Of a stretch of 64,000 bases of DNA, positions 35,781-46,863 are shown piece by piece. A program made the position numbers and the translations under genes. Position 1 is the stretch's first letter; every line of letters starts with the position of its first letter. This stretch comes from Ailanthus altissimus (lineage: Eukaryota; Streptophyta; Magnoliopsida; Sapindales; Simaroubaceae), in assembly GCA_946807835.1 (NCBI GenBank), contig OX327703.1, positions 8,873,501 to 8,937,500 of the forward strand, given 5' to 3'. The notes under the pieces were generated by a model, which was not told the origin of the DNA, made no database searches, and saw only the letters and a list, made by a program, of their open reading frames with translations.

Positions 35781-37690
35781 TTTCTACTCGACCTTTTTCT
35801 TAAGTAAGGAAGGAAAGATAAAAAATCAAAGTTGCTAAACCAAGGATAAATCTCCAAATATAGAGATATGTAAACATTATAGAAAGGTTAAAAAAAACTA
35901 ATGAGATTACAACCCTAGTTATAGTAGAATACTTTAAATCTACCTCAGAATAAGGTAAATAAAATTAAATCTTGATGTAATTATATTAAAAAGAAAACTA
36001 TTTCAAATAAGAATGCTAATTAATGAAAAAGAACTTAAATAAGAAAATTCATAATAAAAATAAGAAGCATGAAATTAACTTTTTGGAGTGCAAGAAATTA
36101 ACTATTTGACTTCTAAGCCTTTCCTACATTAATAGATTATGTACTTTTTAGGGCGCATTATTTTATATAAAACTAGTATGTTTTATTCTAATAAAATGAA
36201 TGATAAAATGAAATCAAGGTGATGTGGCGGAAATCTGAGACAGGTAAATGGCAGTGAATGATTGCTATGCTATTATAATGACTTAACAGCTCAAAAAAAT
36301 GTTATGAAATAGGCCTTAGTGTGATAACTATTGTATTAAGCCACGGACTTCGGTTTCTCTAGTGATTTAATTCAAGGAGTAAAGCCCACAAAGTCCTGAA
36401 CGTCTCCGAAAGCCCAAATAACTTGGGAGTTATAACTTTCACCAACTAGTTTCTTTATGAAAAACATAAAGGACTTCAACTTGTGAGAGGAAACACCAGT
36501 TTAAGGCTGTTAAGAACTAAAAAAAAAATTTCATTTTAGGCTAAACATGGCTAGGGTTTGAGCATGGACAAGTCATGTATGGATTGGCGATATTCCATCT
36601 ATTTTTTAGGGTTTAGGGTGTTCTCGTCACTTTTTATTGGATTCTTTAATTAATGTTGTCTTTTTGTAATATAAGTTACAAAGAGTGAAATTAATGATGA
36701 TGAGATGTGTTTGAGCGGTGTTATTGTGTTGATAAAGGATTATAATGTGTTCTTTTACCCTGATTAAGGATTGAGTTTGGGTTAAACATTCTTCATGGCC
36801 CCTAATCTAATAATTAAGTGTTTTTTATCTTACTCAAATTAATAAAGCATGAATTTTACTTGATAAATACGTAAAAGAACAATAAAATAAAACATGACAA
36901 CTAACGATTTTAGCTTAAGTAAATCACGCGAGGATGATTTTACATTTAAAGCTCTATAAATTACTTAGATACCAAGTTATTTTGGAGATTTTGTTCTAAA
37001 AAAAAATTGTGGTTAAGTTACACGAGTATTCTTCTTTTTGGATTCGTGATATTTCTTTATGTGAGCCTTAAGATATTTCTCTCTATGCATTGGATTTTAC
37101 TATGCCAAATTTAGATCCTCAGCTGGGTCAGATATCATATAATACCAGCGTATGTGGACCTAGGCTTGGGCCAATCAACAATTTTCATACATCAATGCAA
37201 GGCTAATTAAAATATTGAAAACGGAAACAAAAAATTTCCCATTGAAAATTAATTCTTTAGTTTTTTGTGTACTATTGAAAAATGAATTCCAGCTTGGGAA
37301 AATGAATTTTCGATTTGGCTAAAAATGGAAAACTAATGTTAGTTTTCTTTTTCTTTTTTTCATTTTACTTTTTTAATTTCGATTTGCTCAAAATCTTTTT
37401 TTAACTAAGACAAAGTACAAAGCAGAACTTTTGTTTGGGTAAATTTTTTACGGTCATATTATATGTGGCAAAACAAAATTTTAATGTGGGATAAAATAGA
37501 ATTTCAATTTCATGTCAACTCTATTCACAAGGTGTTATAGAATCATATGATATATGCAATTGGTGACCATATAATAGATAACATTACCACTAAATCATTT
37601 TTATATGTTGAAGGTGTGGATTCGAAATTCGAGTGGGATATGGTTTTTTTGAATTAGGCTCTAAGAAGGAATTAGTTTATAGAGAGAAGT
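35781..37690. other. Non-coding, no feature recognised
   Basis: AT-rich sequence without convincing ORFs. A T/C-rich stretch lies at 37340-37380. It may be decayed retroelement sequence, but nothing could be assigned. Confidence 0.35.
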
Positions 37691-38160
37691 GTACAATTTG
37701 TGGATTGAAATGGATAATGAGTATTTAATGCACAAAATTTACTAATAAGTTGAAGCACAGGTCTACATGTGCAAAAGGTAAATACACAAGTATAATATAA
37801 TATGTAGACCTAAGCCACTCATAGAGCTCAAATTGTAAGTTGTGGTTCAAAAGGTATATGTTTTCTTAAGTAAGGCTCAATACATAAAAAGAGAATACAC
37901 TCAAAGGCACAAAACACTATTTCACTGTATTAAAAAAAAAAAAAAAAACCTTAAGCATAAGCCAAAGCCATGCATAACATTATGAAAAAAATGGCTTCAC
38001 TGTGCAAATTTGCCCCATAATAGGAAGGCCCATATAGTATCAAGAAAGCCCATGGCGATGGAGTAGGTATTGCCACTTGGATATGACAGAAGGGCAAATG
38101 CTTCACGACTCCGAACTGCAAATGTCTACTGCTAAGATTTAAATGCTTCAACCAATAAAT
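37691..38160 (-). repeat. Weak LTR X-like segment and A-tract
   Basis: The block TAGACCTAAGCC to CTTAAGTAAGGCTC (about 37805-37890) resembles 27788-27865 of LTR X2. An 18-base A run lies near 37931-37948. The ORF at 37951-38151 (minus, 66 codons) has no recognised product. Confidence 0.35.
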
Positions 38161-38703
38161 GCAACATGCACATTTAGGAAAAATATGAGTTTAATATAAG
38201 CCTCTCATTAGCAGAAAGAACTAAAAGCTAAGTTTATTCCCCAAACCAAATGATAGCATAAACACTTAACCTTATTTATACCTTTCACATGAGATGCCTA
38301 GATATATATTTGGATGTTTTGATGGAACTTTTATATCACAAATTATGCTTTGATAAAAAAAATTCTATCACAATTACCCTGTTTTGAAATAATGTTTGCA
38401 TGTTTGTGCATGAGACTTAGGGAAAAAAAAAAAAAGAATGGCCGTTTATATATTTTCATGAGTTCTTGTTGTAGCTCACTTATATTCTTGGAATTTCTCG
38501 TGAATAATTAATACAAAACTTGACCAGAGTTTGTGGCATGCTTGTTTATTTCCTCATTTCCATAATTGCCCCATTGACATGTAAATTCCTATAAACCTTA
38601 TCCGGCTGATTTGAAAAGGAAAGGTTGATGTGATATTCTATCATGACTCTATTGTTTGCCATCTATCATCCATAGTTTCTTTCTAATGCATGTGATCTTG
38701 CAG

Positions 38704-38792
38704 GAGAGCAAGGGAATTTGGGGCATGAAATCAGAGGAGGTTGCTTAATTCCATGCAACTTAACGGTGATAGTCGCAACACCAAGAGCTTAA
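38704..38792 (+). other. Short open segment after a splice-acceptor-like site
   Basis: TGATCTTGCAG is followed by an open frame of 29 codons that begins GEQGNLGHEIRGG and ends VATPRA with TAA at 38790-38792. It could be a stranded terminal exon or chance. The opposite strand is also open here. The TAA is also the putative target duplication of the adjoining MITE. No gene family was recognised. Confidence 0.25.
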
Positions 38793-39336
38793 GAAGGTTG
38801 CTTTTGAAATCTAATTTTGTGATTCAATTTTATTTTTAAATATGATTCTAAAAATAATATAAATTCAAATTTATCCTATTACAAATTAATTTATTTTAAT
38901 TTTACTTTAAAATTTTAAAATCATTAAAATTTAACTTCAATTAAATTTTGTTTTACGTCTCATCTCATTTTTTCTCTAATAATAATAACAACAATAATAA
39001 TATATCCTAAATTATTATGTATGCAAAATAATAATAATAATAATTATTATTATTATTATATATAAAATAGAATTTATGACACTATATTTTTTATAAATCT
39101 TACATAATTCTTAAACAGTTAATTTAATATATAAAATTTAACATAAACTATTAAATGTGTTTTAATATATCAATTTAAAAATTATGTAATGATGTTTTAA
39201 CGCTAACACTGTATATTCAATGTCCTTTTTAGTCATCAATTTCTCGTGACACTTTTAAAAATATAATTTATTAAACACTTAATGAACACAACTAATAACA
39301 AGTACTTTAAAAATTACAGAAATCTCAAACCAGCCC
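38793..39336. mobile_element. MITE candidate with TAA target duplication
   Basis: A 544-bp AT-rich segment lies between TAA (38790-38792) and TAA (39337-39339). Its right end, reverse-complemented, starts GGGCTGGTTTGAGATTTC. Its left end is GAAGGTTGCTTTTGAAATC. These form imperfect inverted ends. A perfect AAT/ATT palindrome sits at its centre. The TAA duplication and G-rich ends fit a PIF/Harbinger (Tourist-like) MITE, but the end match is poor. Confidence 0.5.
39027..39059. repeat. AAT/ATT palindromic microsatellite
   Basis: Six AAT units run directly into ATT units, forming a fully self-complementary hairpin in the middle of the MITE candidate. Confidence 0.9.
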
Positions 39337-39339
39337 TAA

Positions 39340-40485
39340 ATAATTACAAATCTCTTACTGGAATTGGAGTTGTAGTTAATGGCGGGTCAAATATTGGACA
39401 AATCAATATCATACACTGAATCTTTACCTAATTTTGCATTATCAAGATTCAAAGTTGGCTTAGCCATGCGCATTGTGGTACCCACACTCACTCCATCCTT
39501 TTCCGAATTTTTATTTTTTTTAATCATACCATTTCTTGTATGTGACAGTTCACCCACTAGCAAAACAATAACAAAATACTGATGAGTTATTCATTTTATG
39601 TCAGAAAATGTTCTTAGGATTGTCACGGACCAAACTAACATCTCATCACCCGCTTCTTATATACCCATACCCAATACAACTTTGTCCCAACTTCTAATCA
39701 ATTTCTACCTTAACCGTTATTTTCACCTATAAAATTATCATTACGTTATATGCCATTTTTTAAAAAAAAAAAAACAAAAACCCAAATCGAAAGCTAAAAA
39801 GCACCATAAAAAATCCTTTGAAAAAAAATATTATGTAGATATATATTTATAATACTATATTTACATAATTTATATCTTAATTTTGTATTTTAATTATGAC
39901 ATTACATTTAAAAAGAAGTGCAATGCAATTTGTATAATAATTATATAATAATAAATTCAATAAATATTGTTACATAATATTTCTCCACTGATATGACATG
40001 AGTTAGGATACAAACTATATAAATATAAAAATGAGTATTCTCACGCATTGATCTAATTTGTGTTGGGATATAACATAATTAATTTATTACTAAGGTTGGT
40101 AGACTTTGAAGAATTTTTACATAAATATATATATACATATATATATTCTCTATTTATATTAAATAAGTGACTAACCTCTTGATAAATAACTATATTTTTG
40201 TGTAGTTGCCTTCTATGATGTCGTGATAAAAATCACGATATTGGTACCTAAATTAATATAAGCCATTAGATGAAATATAAAATTTATAATATTATTATTT
40301 TTAAATTTTAATTATTTTAAAATTTTTATTAATCTATTAATAGAAATGAGGTACAAATTTACAAATGCAAATTAAAAAATTCACAATTTATATAAGAATA
40401 ATGTTTTATACGTAACTTGATTTCTTATTTATATGACATGCAACTTTAGTATAATAACATTATTGATGTTATATTCATAAGAACT
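39340..40485. other. Non-coding, no gene recognised
   Basis: A 67-codon ORF at 39379-39582 has ordinary composition but matches nothing I know and has no splice context. The rest is very AT-rich, including a TATATATA stretch near 40125-40145. Confidence 0.35.
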
Positions 40486-41151
40486 GATGCTCTAATGATA
40501 AGGAATTCTATTTTAGTTGTAAGATATTAGTCTATTAGGCATTAAAAAGTCTTAAGAGTATAAATGAGATAAATTATAGCAACTAATATTCTTACGAAGA
40601 CCCAATAACTAATTTAAACAAAAAATAAAAGGGCATTTTGTGAATTATGTTGACACTTTATAAAATTGAATCTATACTTAATATTAATAAAAGATAATTA
40701 TATCAATTTTTTAATAAATTTTACAAAAGTAAGTTTGGCGTTTTCTATAATAAATTATGGTCAAATTAATCAAACAAATGCAACATGTAACACAGTTATA
40801 CAATTTTGACAATAAATAAACTGGTCGTGTTGTTTGTGTACGATTTCACAACTTGTTTAAACAGATTATAATCTCCTTAAACATAGCTCAAATCAGCTTT
40901 AATTGGTTTGTGAACCAACTATACTCTTTAAGAATCGATTTATAAATGATTATGCAGTTTTAAGAACTAATGATCATATTTTTTTAAATAGACAAACCAA
41001 TTGTTCAATTAGTCAATCTATGCACAAGCTTGATGTCAATACATGATAATTATATTAGCTTTCTAATGAATTTTATAAAAATCAATTTGAAACTTCCTAG
41101 GAGAAATAATGGTTAAATCAATCAAACATTCACAACATAGAAAGTGCAAAG

Positions 41152-41391
41152 CAGATGTACAATTTTGATGACCATCAAATTGGTCATGTGATTTGTGTAC
41201 GATTCCACAATTAGTTTAAACAGATTGTAACCTCCTCAAACGGAGCTTAAATTGTAGAATGATTTTATTGTCAGATGTACAATTTTGATGACCATCAAAT
41301 TGGTCATGTGATTTGTGTACGATTCCACAATTAGTTTAAACAGATTGTAACCTCCTCAAACGGAGCTTAAATTGTAGAATGATTTTATTGT
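41152..41391. repeat. Exact 120-bp tandem duplication
   Basis: Bases 41152-41271 and 41272-41391 are identical, starting CAGATGTACAATTTTGATGA. Each unit includes the last ~100 bp of LTR Y2 before the break and the first 18-19 bp of solo LTR W (TGTAGAATGATTTTATTG). The duplication therefore postdates the W insertion. Confidence 0.95.
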
Positions 41392-43085
41392 TATAATATT
41401 TATAACGCAGTAAAATAAAAAAAATTTAATCTTTATTTTTTTTAGATAAAAATATTTTTTATTTAAATTTTTTATAAATATATAATTTTGATGTTACAGT
41501 AAATAAAATTTAATAAAACATACTTTAAATTCACGCATAATTTTCTTTTATTAAAGAATTTTAAATTAAGCCTCTTATTTTTTTTACAGTGAAGGAAAGA
41601 GTGGGCTTCTTTCTTTTGTTTTTCTTCTCTAAAAAAAAATACATATTCTATATTTTTTATATATGTGTCTTGTATTTTATTTAGACTAGTCTTCTTATTT
41701 AAAAAAATAATTTAATTAATAATATTTATTAATTAAATTATTATTTCTTAAAAAGAGACTTAATTCATGTAAACCACATAGAGTCCTACTCTTTGTGATT
41801 AACGTATAATATCTAACATTTGAACATTATTAGTTTTTTAATAAAAGAAAAATACTAAATTAAAATTAAAATCTTTTTGATAATTTCAAAAAATTATCCT
41901 TAAGATTTTTATTTATTTAATTTCTTAAATTAAATATTTAATTATATTTAGATAAGATCTTATCTATTTTAATTAATTCTTAATTAATTAATTTTATCTA
42001 AAATTATAAAATATATATATTTGAAAACTATTTTCTGGACACAAACAATTTGTGTAATAACAAAATTCTTTTATTTGTTCACTGTAATAACGAAAGAGGT
42101 GGTATTGGGGACCTACGGACCTATAATTTCAAACTCTAATAAATTTTAAATAATTAATTAAACTCTTTAATAAATTAATTTAATTTATTAATTCCAGTGC
42201 TATTCCACTAAAAACCTGAAATTGCACTCTTGAAATTGTAGATATAATTTACTCAAAAAAATTTATAACAGTCCATTGATTTAATCACTACATGCAATTT
42301 AACCCTCCATAAATGATTCATAATTAGAGCTAAGTTAATTATCGTTTTATCCCTCTAATTATTTCTTTATTCTTAAGTACCATTAATTCACCAGTGAACA
42401 GTTAATTTGTAACATTATTACAAATTGAGCGCTCTAACCGTTCAGTTCTAGAATTAACCCTTAAGAGAACCTTATTTCTAACTTCCATTAGGAATGAATG
42501 GATTTCATATCTGTAAATCATATTCCTAACCGTTTATCTCACAATGTCACCAAAATACAAGTTTTTAGTCTGTTCTTTAAACAAACCGTAACGAGTATTT
42601 CAAATGACATAATGACACAAACAGGAGTTTATGATCACTCAGGATTAAGGTTAATCAGCATATGATCATCGGTTGACGTTATTTAAATTATTAATTAACA
42701 ATGGTATTTTTCATAAGAATTCAAACTACATCTAGTCCAGTCCTATATAATCATATTATATATAGTGCATCCACCATAATGTCACTACATTAATGATCCG
42801 AATAAAATTACTACATTTTAAATGTTTGTAGACCACATTAATAATATTTAATTAGAGATCCAAAACTCTAATTAATTTATTACAGACTTTTTTTTTTTAT
42901 TATTTATAACTTTAATCTTCTTGTATATAACAATTATATACTAAAGTTATGATTACATAAATAAATAAAAAAAATTTAATATTTTATGTCATAAAATTAT
43001 GAACATTCATCAAATATAAAATTACAATTTTATTAATTTCATAAAAATAATACAAGTACATACTTTCAGGATATTATCCCTAACA
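41373..43085 (-). repeat. Solo LTR W inserted in LTR Y2
   Basis: A 1.7-kb non-coding segment that, on the minus strand, starts TGTTAGGGATAATATCC (from 43085) and ends ATCATTCTACA (41373), giving TG...CA termini. Flanks TAAAT (41368-41372) and CAAAC (43086-43090) may be a target duplication altered by two transitions. The host LTR reads on at 43091 with CTTTAATTAATTTGTGAAC, parallel to 40896 onward. No internal retroelement sequence remains. Confidence 0.75.
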
Positions 43086-43688
43086 CAAACTAACTTTAAT
43101 TAATTTGTGAACTGATTATATTATTTGAGAATCAATTTATGAATCAACTGTGCAATTTTAAGAACAAATGATCATATTTTTGTTGTACAACTTGCCAAAC
43201 TAGTCATACCGATTGTGCAGTATTCTAAACTGGCTGTGCAATTTGTGCCTAAAAAAGTTTCATAGCTGTTAGAAATGAGCTCTAACGGCAAGTTTTATTA
43301 TTTTTTCTATAAATATATTTCAATATCTTTGACTATACTGTTTGTATCAGTTTTTATATTGAATATATTTAAGTGTTTATAGAAAATTATTTGAGGTACA
43401 ATGATTTACTCATTTATTAAAAATGTTTAATTGATATCTTAAAAATTAATTTGTTGCAAAAAAAATTTGACATATTTAAAAGTCAAAAATAAAAGTTCTT
43501 GCTCTTGGTAGTGGAATCCTTAAGACAAATTGTTTAATGCATGATGCAGGTCATGTAAATATCTGATGTTCATTTCTCTATAATCTGTACTCTTTATTTA
43601 TTACAATTACATTGTACTATTAAATATATTTATATTTTGTGTATTGTATAAAATTTTTATATTAGCGAATTAAATTTTAAATATTCAA

Positions 43689-44289
43689 TTTACCTTAGCC
43701 TATAATTTCAAAATATGAAGATAATGAATTAAAAGAAAACTTATAATTCTAATAAATGAATAAATAGTGTGTTACTTGTGAATTATAATTATAAATTGTT
43801 ATATAAATCTTATAAAACATAAAATATCAGTAAATAAAATGAAATACTTCTAAAACAACAATTTTCTAAGATCACTAGGTGACTATAAAATTACTCTAAT
43901 TTTAATATAAAAAAGTACAAGACTCAGAATTATGACATATAACTTGACTTTACATTTGTAAATTTTAACATAAAAAAATAAAATTATAATAAAAATTTAT
44001 AATAAAAATATCATATCTATTAAAAAATAAAAATTAGAATGAGAATATGAATTTATATTCAAATAAAAAAATCAAAATCAAATTTATAAACTAAACATAA
44101 GACATGTAAATATAATTTAACACATGTAAGTTAATTGTAAACTTATTGTTGTTATATGAAAACCTATAAAAGCCCAAATCTAAACCCATACAAATGCTCA
44201 AAAAATTCAATAATGTAAAATATATAGTCTTAAACCACTTTACAAAGATTAATTTGTGGGTCATATTTTTACAAATATAAAGTTGCATT
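43689..44289. other. Non-coding, no feature recognised
   Basis: Very AT-rich sequence between LTR Y2 and the X-like segment. The 70-codon ORF at 44091-44303 (minus) is hydrophobic, low in complexity and probably accidental. Confidence 0.35.
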
Positions 44290-44740
44290 AAAAAAAAACT
44301 CAAAGTATGTAAATGCCTCGATTAAGGCTCAATTTAGGGAAAACTTGACTTAAAACAAGGGTAAGTCCATATACCCCAAAAAAATAAAGAAACATAAGTC
44401 TATTAAAATACTTTTTAACCCTTAGATTCTTTTAAAATAAGAAAATGTAAGTTTCTTATTTAAATTACTAAGTAATTATTATAATAGTATTTTATTCATA
44501 ATCAATTATAATTTTGTCTCTTTTATTTATTAAAATTTAGTTTTTTTTTCTTTTAACTAGGATAAAAAAAAATTAAATAAGTTAGATTTTAAAAGAATAA
44601 TAAGTAAAAAAAAAAGAGTTTTAACTTAATACAAAATCTTAGGCTTCTTTCATATGTAAAGAGGACTCTACTAAACCCCTTTTCATCATTATTATGCCCT
44701 AGCCCACGAATCTCATAAAAACACTCTTCCCCCTTACTTT
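44290..44740 (-). repeat. LTR X3, diverged fragment
   Basis: Blocks such as AAACATAAGTCTATTAAAATAC and ACCCTTAGATTCTTTTAAAAT (about 44391-44440) parallel 27971-28020 of LTR X2 in the same orientation. A common AT-rich stretch follows and then CAAAATCTTAGGC against CAAACCCTAGTCC. Ends cannot be set. Confidence 0.5.
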
Positions 44741-46590
44741 TTGGATGGTTGTCTTTAACCTATGTTCATAATTTAATAATTCAACAGGTTCTCACAAATT
44801 TTTGCATTCATATTATTTAAGAAAGCTAATCTAAGCAACTGTAGAGAAAGAGGCATGTTTTAAACTGAACTAAGGTTCTTACAGTTTGAAACCATAGTCT
44901 TATTTCACACACAAAACACCTTAACACAAGACCAAATCACTCACCATAATTTTAAAAAACTCCTCATCAGTTATGTTTTTCTATTATATACTGTACAAGC
45001 CTTATTCCAATACTTCTCACAAGTTAAAGTCGATTTATTCGAAATAATCAATTCTACTCAAAATTGGTAAAGTAAATTTGGAACATCAAGTCTCTTATAT
45101 TATAAAAGCACTTTAAAATGCACAATAAATTTTATTCCCAAAATCATGAAGGCAAAGAAGCTAAAATTCATTATCAAGAGTTAGAACATCATGTACATAC
45201 AACTATCACATTATTGTAATCAATGACATTTTTTTTCATGTCACAGTCTCGCATATCCACTCTAAATACTTTTAAATGAAACTAAACTTACAATAAAACA
45301 CAAAATTCGTAAATTAATATTAAACTTGTATATCTAACATTATAAATGAAATTAAAATGCAAGACTTATAAGAAATAATATTTGTAAAAACAAAAAAAAA
45401 TGATGAAAAGTTATAAATCTATGAAAGAATGTAAAAATAAATCATCCACTTTATAACCAACATAAGAAATTCATATATAATGTACAATATGTAAGTTAAT
45501 ATCAAATTGGTTAATAACAAACATTTTATCTATAAATAAAACTAAAATTTATAAAGCGAATGATGATTTTCTTTGATTTGAAATCTTCGTGTTAATTATT
45601 AAAATTATTTTTGCGTACTCTCTCAATTAATAAAAGTGCACAATTTTCTTGGAGAAAAAAAATTCCAATGCCCAAAGTCATTGTTTGTAGGAAATGAATG
45701 CTTGTGTGTTGAGGAGTGTTTGCAAAAACAAGCATGATTATAATATTCTGTGTATAAATTAATGGTAAATATGAATCAATCAATTAATAATAAATAATTT
45801 ATGAATAGTTGCTTATATTTATAGGGTACAAATTTTTTAAATTTTTTTTTCTTTAAAATATGCATATATAAATTTAATTCAAATTCTGTTTAAAGAGATT
45901 ATAAATCTAATTTAAAGTTTATTTCCATTATTCTTATTGACAAGAGAAAATGAATTAACTTTTTTCACAAAATCCTCTTAACATTGGGTCTATCTTCTAG
46001 TTTAGGATTCATCAAATTTTTAATAGATATTATTATTTTTATTTATTATTATCTACTTCGACGCTTTGGATAGATGACATGTTATAATTGATCGGTACCA
46101 ATTATATTAGTTTTGGTATCTAAAAATATAAAATATTTAAATCAATGTTAACTTGTATATTTTACCAAAAAAAGTAAAATTACTTTACAAAACTTGTGAA
46201 TAAAATAACCATAATCAACCAATGATAATTTTATGTATAAATTTGCTTTACATAAATTTAATAAGTTTATTAGAGGCCATGGTCTTTATCTCATGTTTGT
46301 ATAAATATCATTCAAATAAAATTTTATTTCTCTTGATATTGAATTTTAATTCTCATATTTTGACTAAATTCTTGATTAAATTTATATTTAAACTTTAAAT
46401 TTAATCTATAATTTTTATACTTTTATGACTATTTATTTTAGGATATTTTGTTGTTGATAAAAAAAAATTCAATAAAAAGGGTCAATGATACTTTTATTAG
46501 AACATAACAAAATATTTTTATGAGAGCATAACAATTTCTAAATCATATAATAAACACATCAACAATAAGAAGTAACAACTTAGATGAGGA
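44741..46590. other. Upstream intergenic region of the bHLH gene
   Basis: About 1.8 kb, AT-rich, without recognisable genes or clear transposon ends. The 63-codon ORF at 45592-45783 (minus) is not convincing. Distal promoter elements may lie here but cannot be named with confidence. Confidence 0.4.
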
Positions 46591-46593
46591 ACT

Positions 46594-46606
46594 TTATATA
46601 TATATT
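46594..46606 (+). promoter_or_regulatory. TATA-like box of the bHLH gene
   Basis: TTATATATATATT lies about 260 bp before the start codon, putting a start of transcription near 46630. It is followed by a pyrimidine-rich leader (46787-46850: CTTTCATTTCCC, CTTCTCTTTTCTCTCC), as is common in plant 5' leaders. A TGACGTAA (46698-46705) with an ACGT core could bind bZIP factors, or lie within the leader. Confidence 0.5.
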
Positions 46607-46707
46607 TGTTTTAAAAAAGAAAATGAGGGGGACAGGTGTAATAATTTGACCCATTATTTTATCCGCTAAGAAATTAAGCGAAGCTCATAAAAGAGGGTGA
46701 CGTAACA

Positions 46708-46774
46708 ATGTCACCTACGGGTGATGCAGTCAGAAACTCATAAGACATTTTCCCCAAGAAGCACCCGTCTTTAA
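46708..46774 (+). promoter_or_regulatory. Two overlapping upstream ORFs in the leader
   Basis: Between the TATA-like box and the bHLH start codon, ATG at 46708 opens 11 codons ending at TAA 46741-46743, and ATG at 46724 opens 16 codons (MQSETHKTFSPRSTRL) ending at TAA 46772-46774. They lie in different frames and both stop before 46864. If included in the mRNA they could lower translation of the main ORF. Whether they are transcribed is inferred only from the TATA position. Confidence 0.45.
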
Positions 46775-46863
46775 CAAAAAGAACAAAGCTTTCATTTCCC
46801 TTTTTAATCCAAACGCTTCTCTTTTCTCTCCTTCGTTCTTTCTAATAAACATTCTGAAGCAGC

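Larger units (their letters stand above)
40486..43688 (+). repeat. LTR Y2, split by solo LTR W
   Basis: The pieces 40486-41372 and 43086-43688 align with LTR Y1. Examples are TATTAGTCTATTAGGCATTA at about 40529, AAAGATAATTATATCA at about 40690 and GGTAGTGGAATCCTTAA at about 43507. The left piece contains an old, diverged internal duplication (about 40690-40900 against 41045-41270) as well as the exact tandem repeat listed separately. No coding sequence is present. Confidence 0.7.

Noticed and set aside
39379..39582. 67-codon ORF starting MAGQILDK
   Set aside because: No homologue was recognised, there is no splice or promoter context, and it sits in repeat-derived AT-rich DNA. It was left as non-coding, with low certainty.
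41401..43085. Possible rRNA, organelle or gene content in the segment inside LTR Y2
   Set aside because: The TG...CA ends, position within another LTR and lack of coding content fit a solo LTR. No RNA gene motifs are visible.
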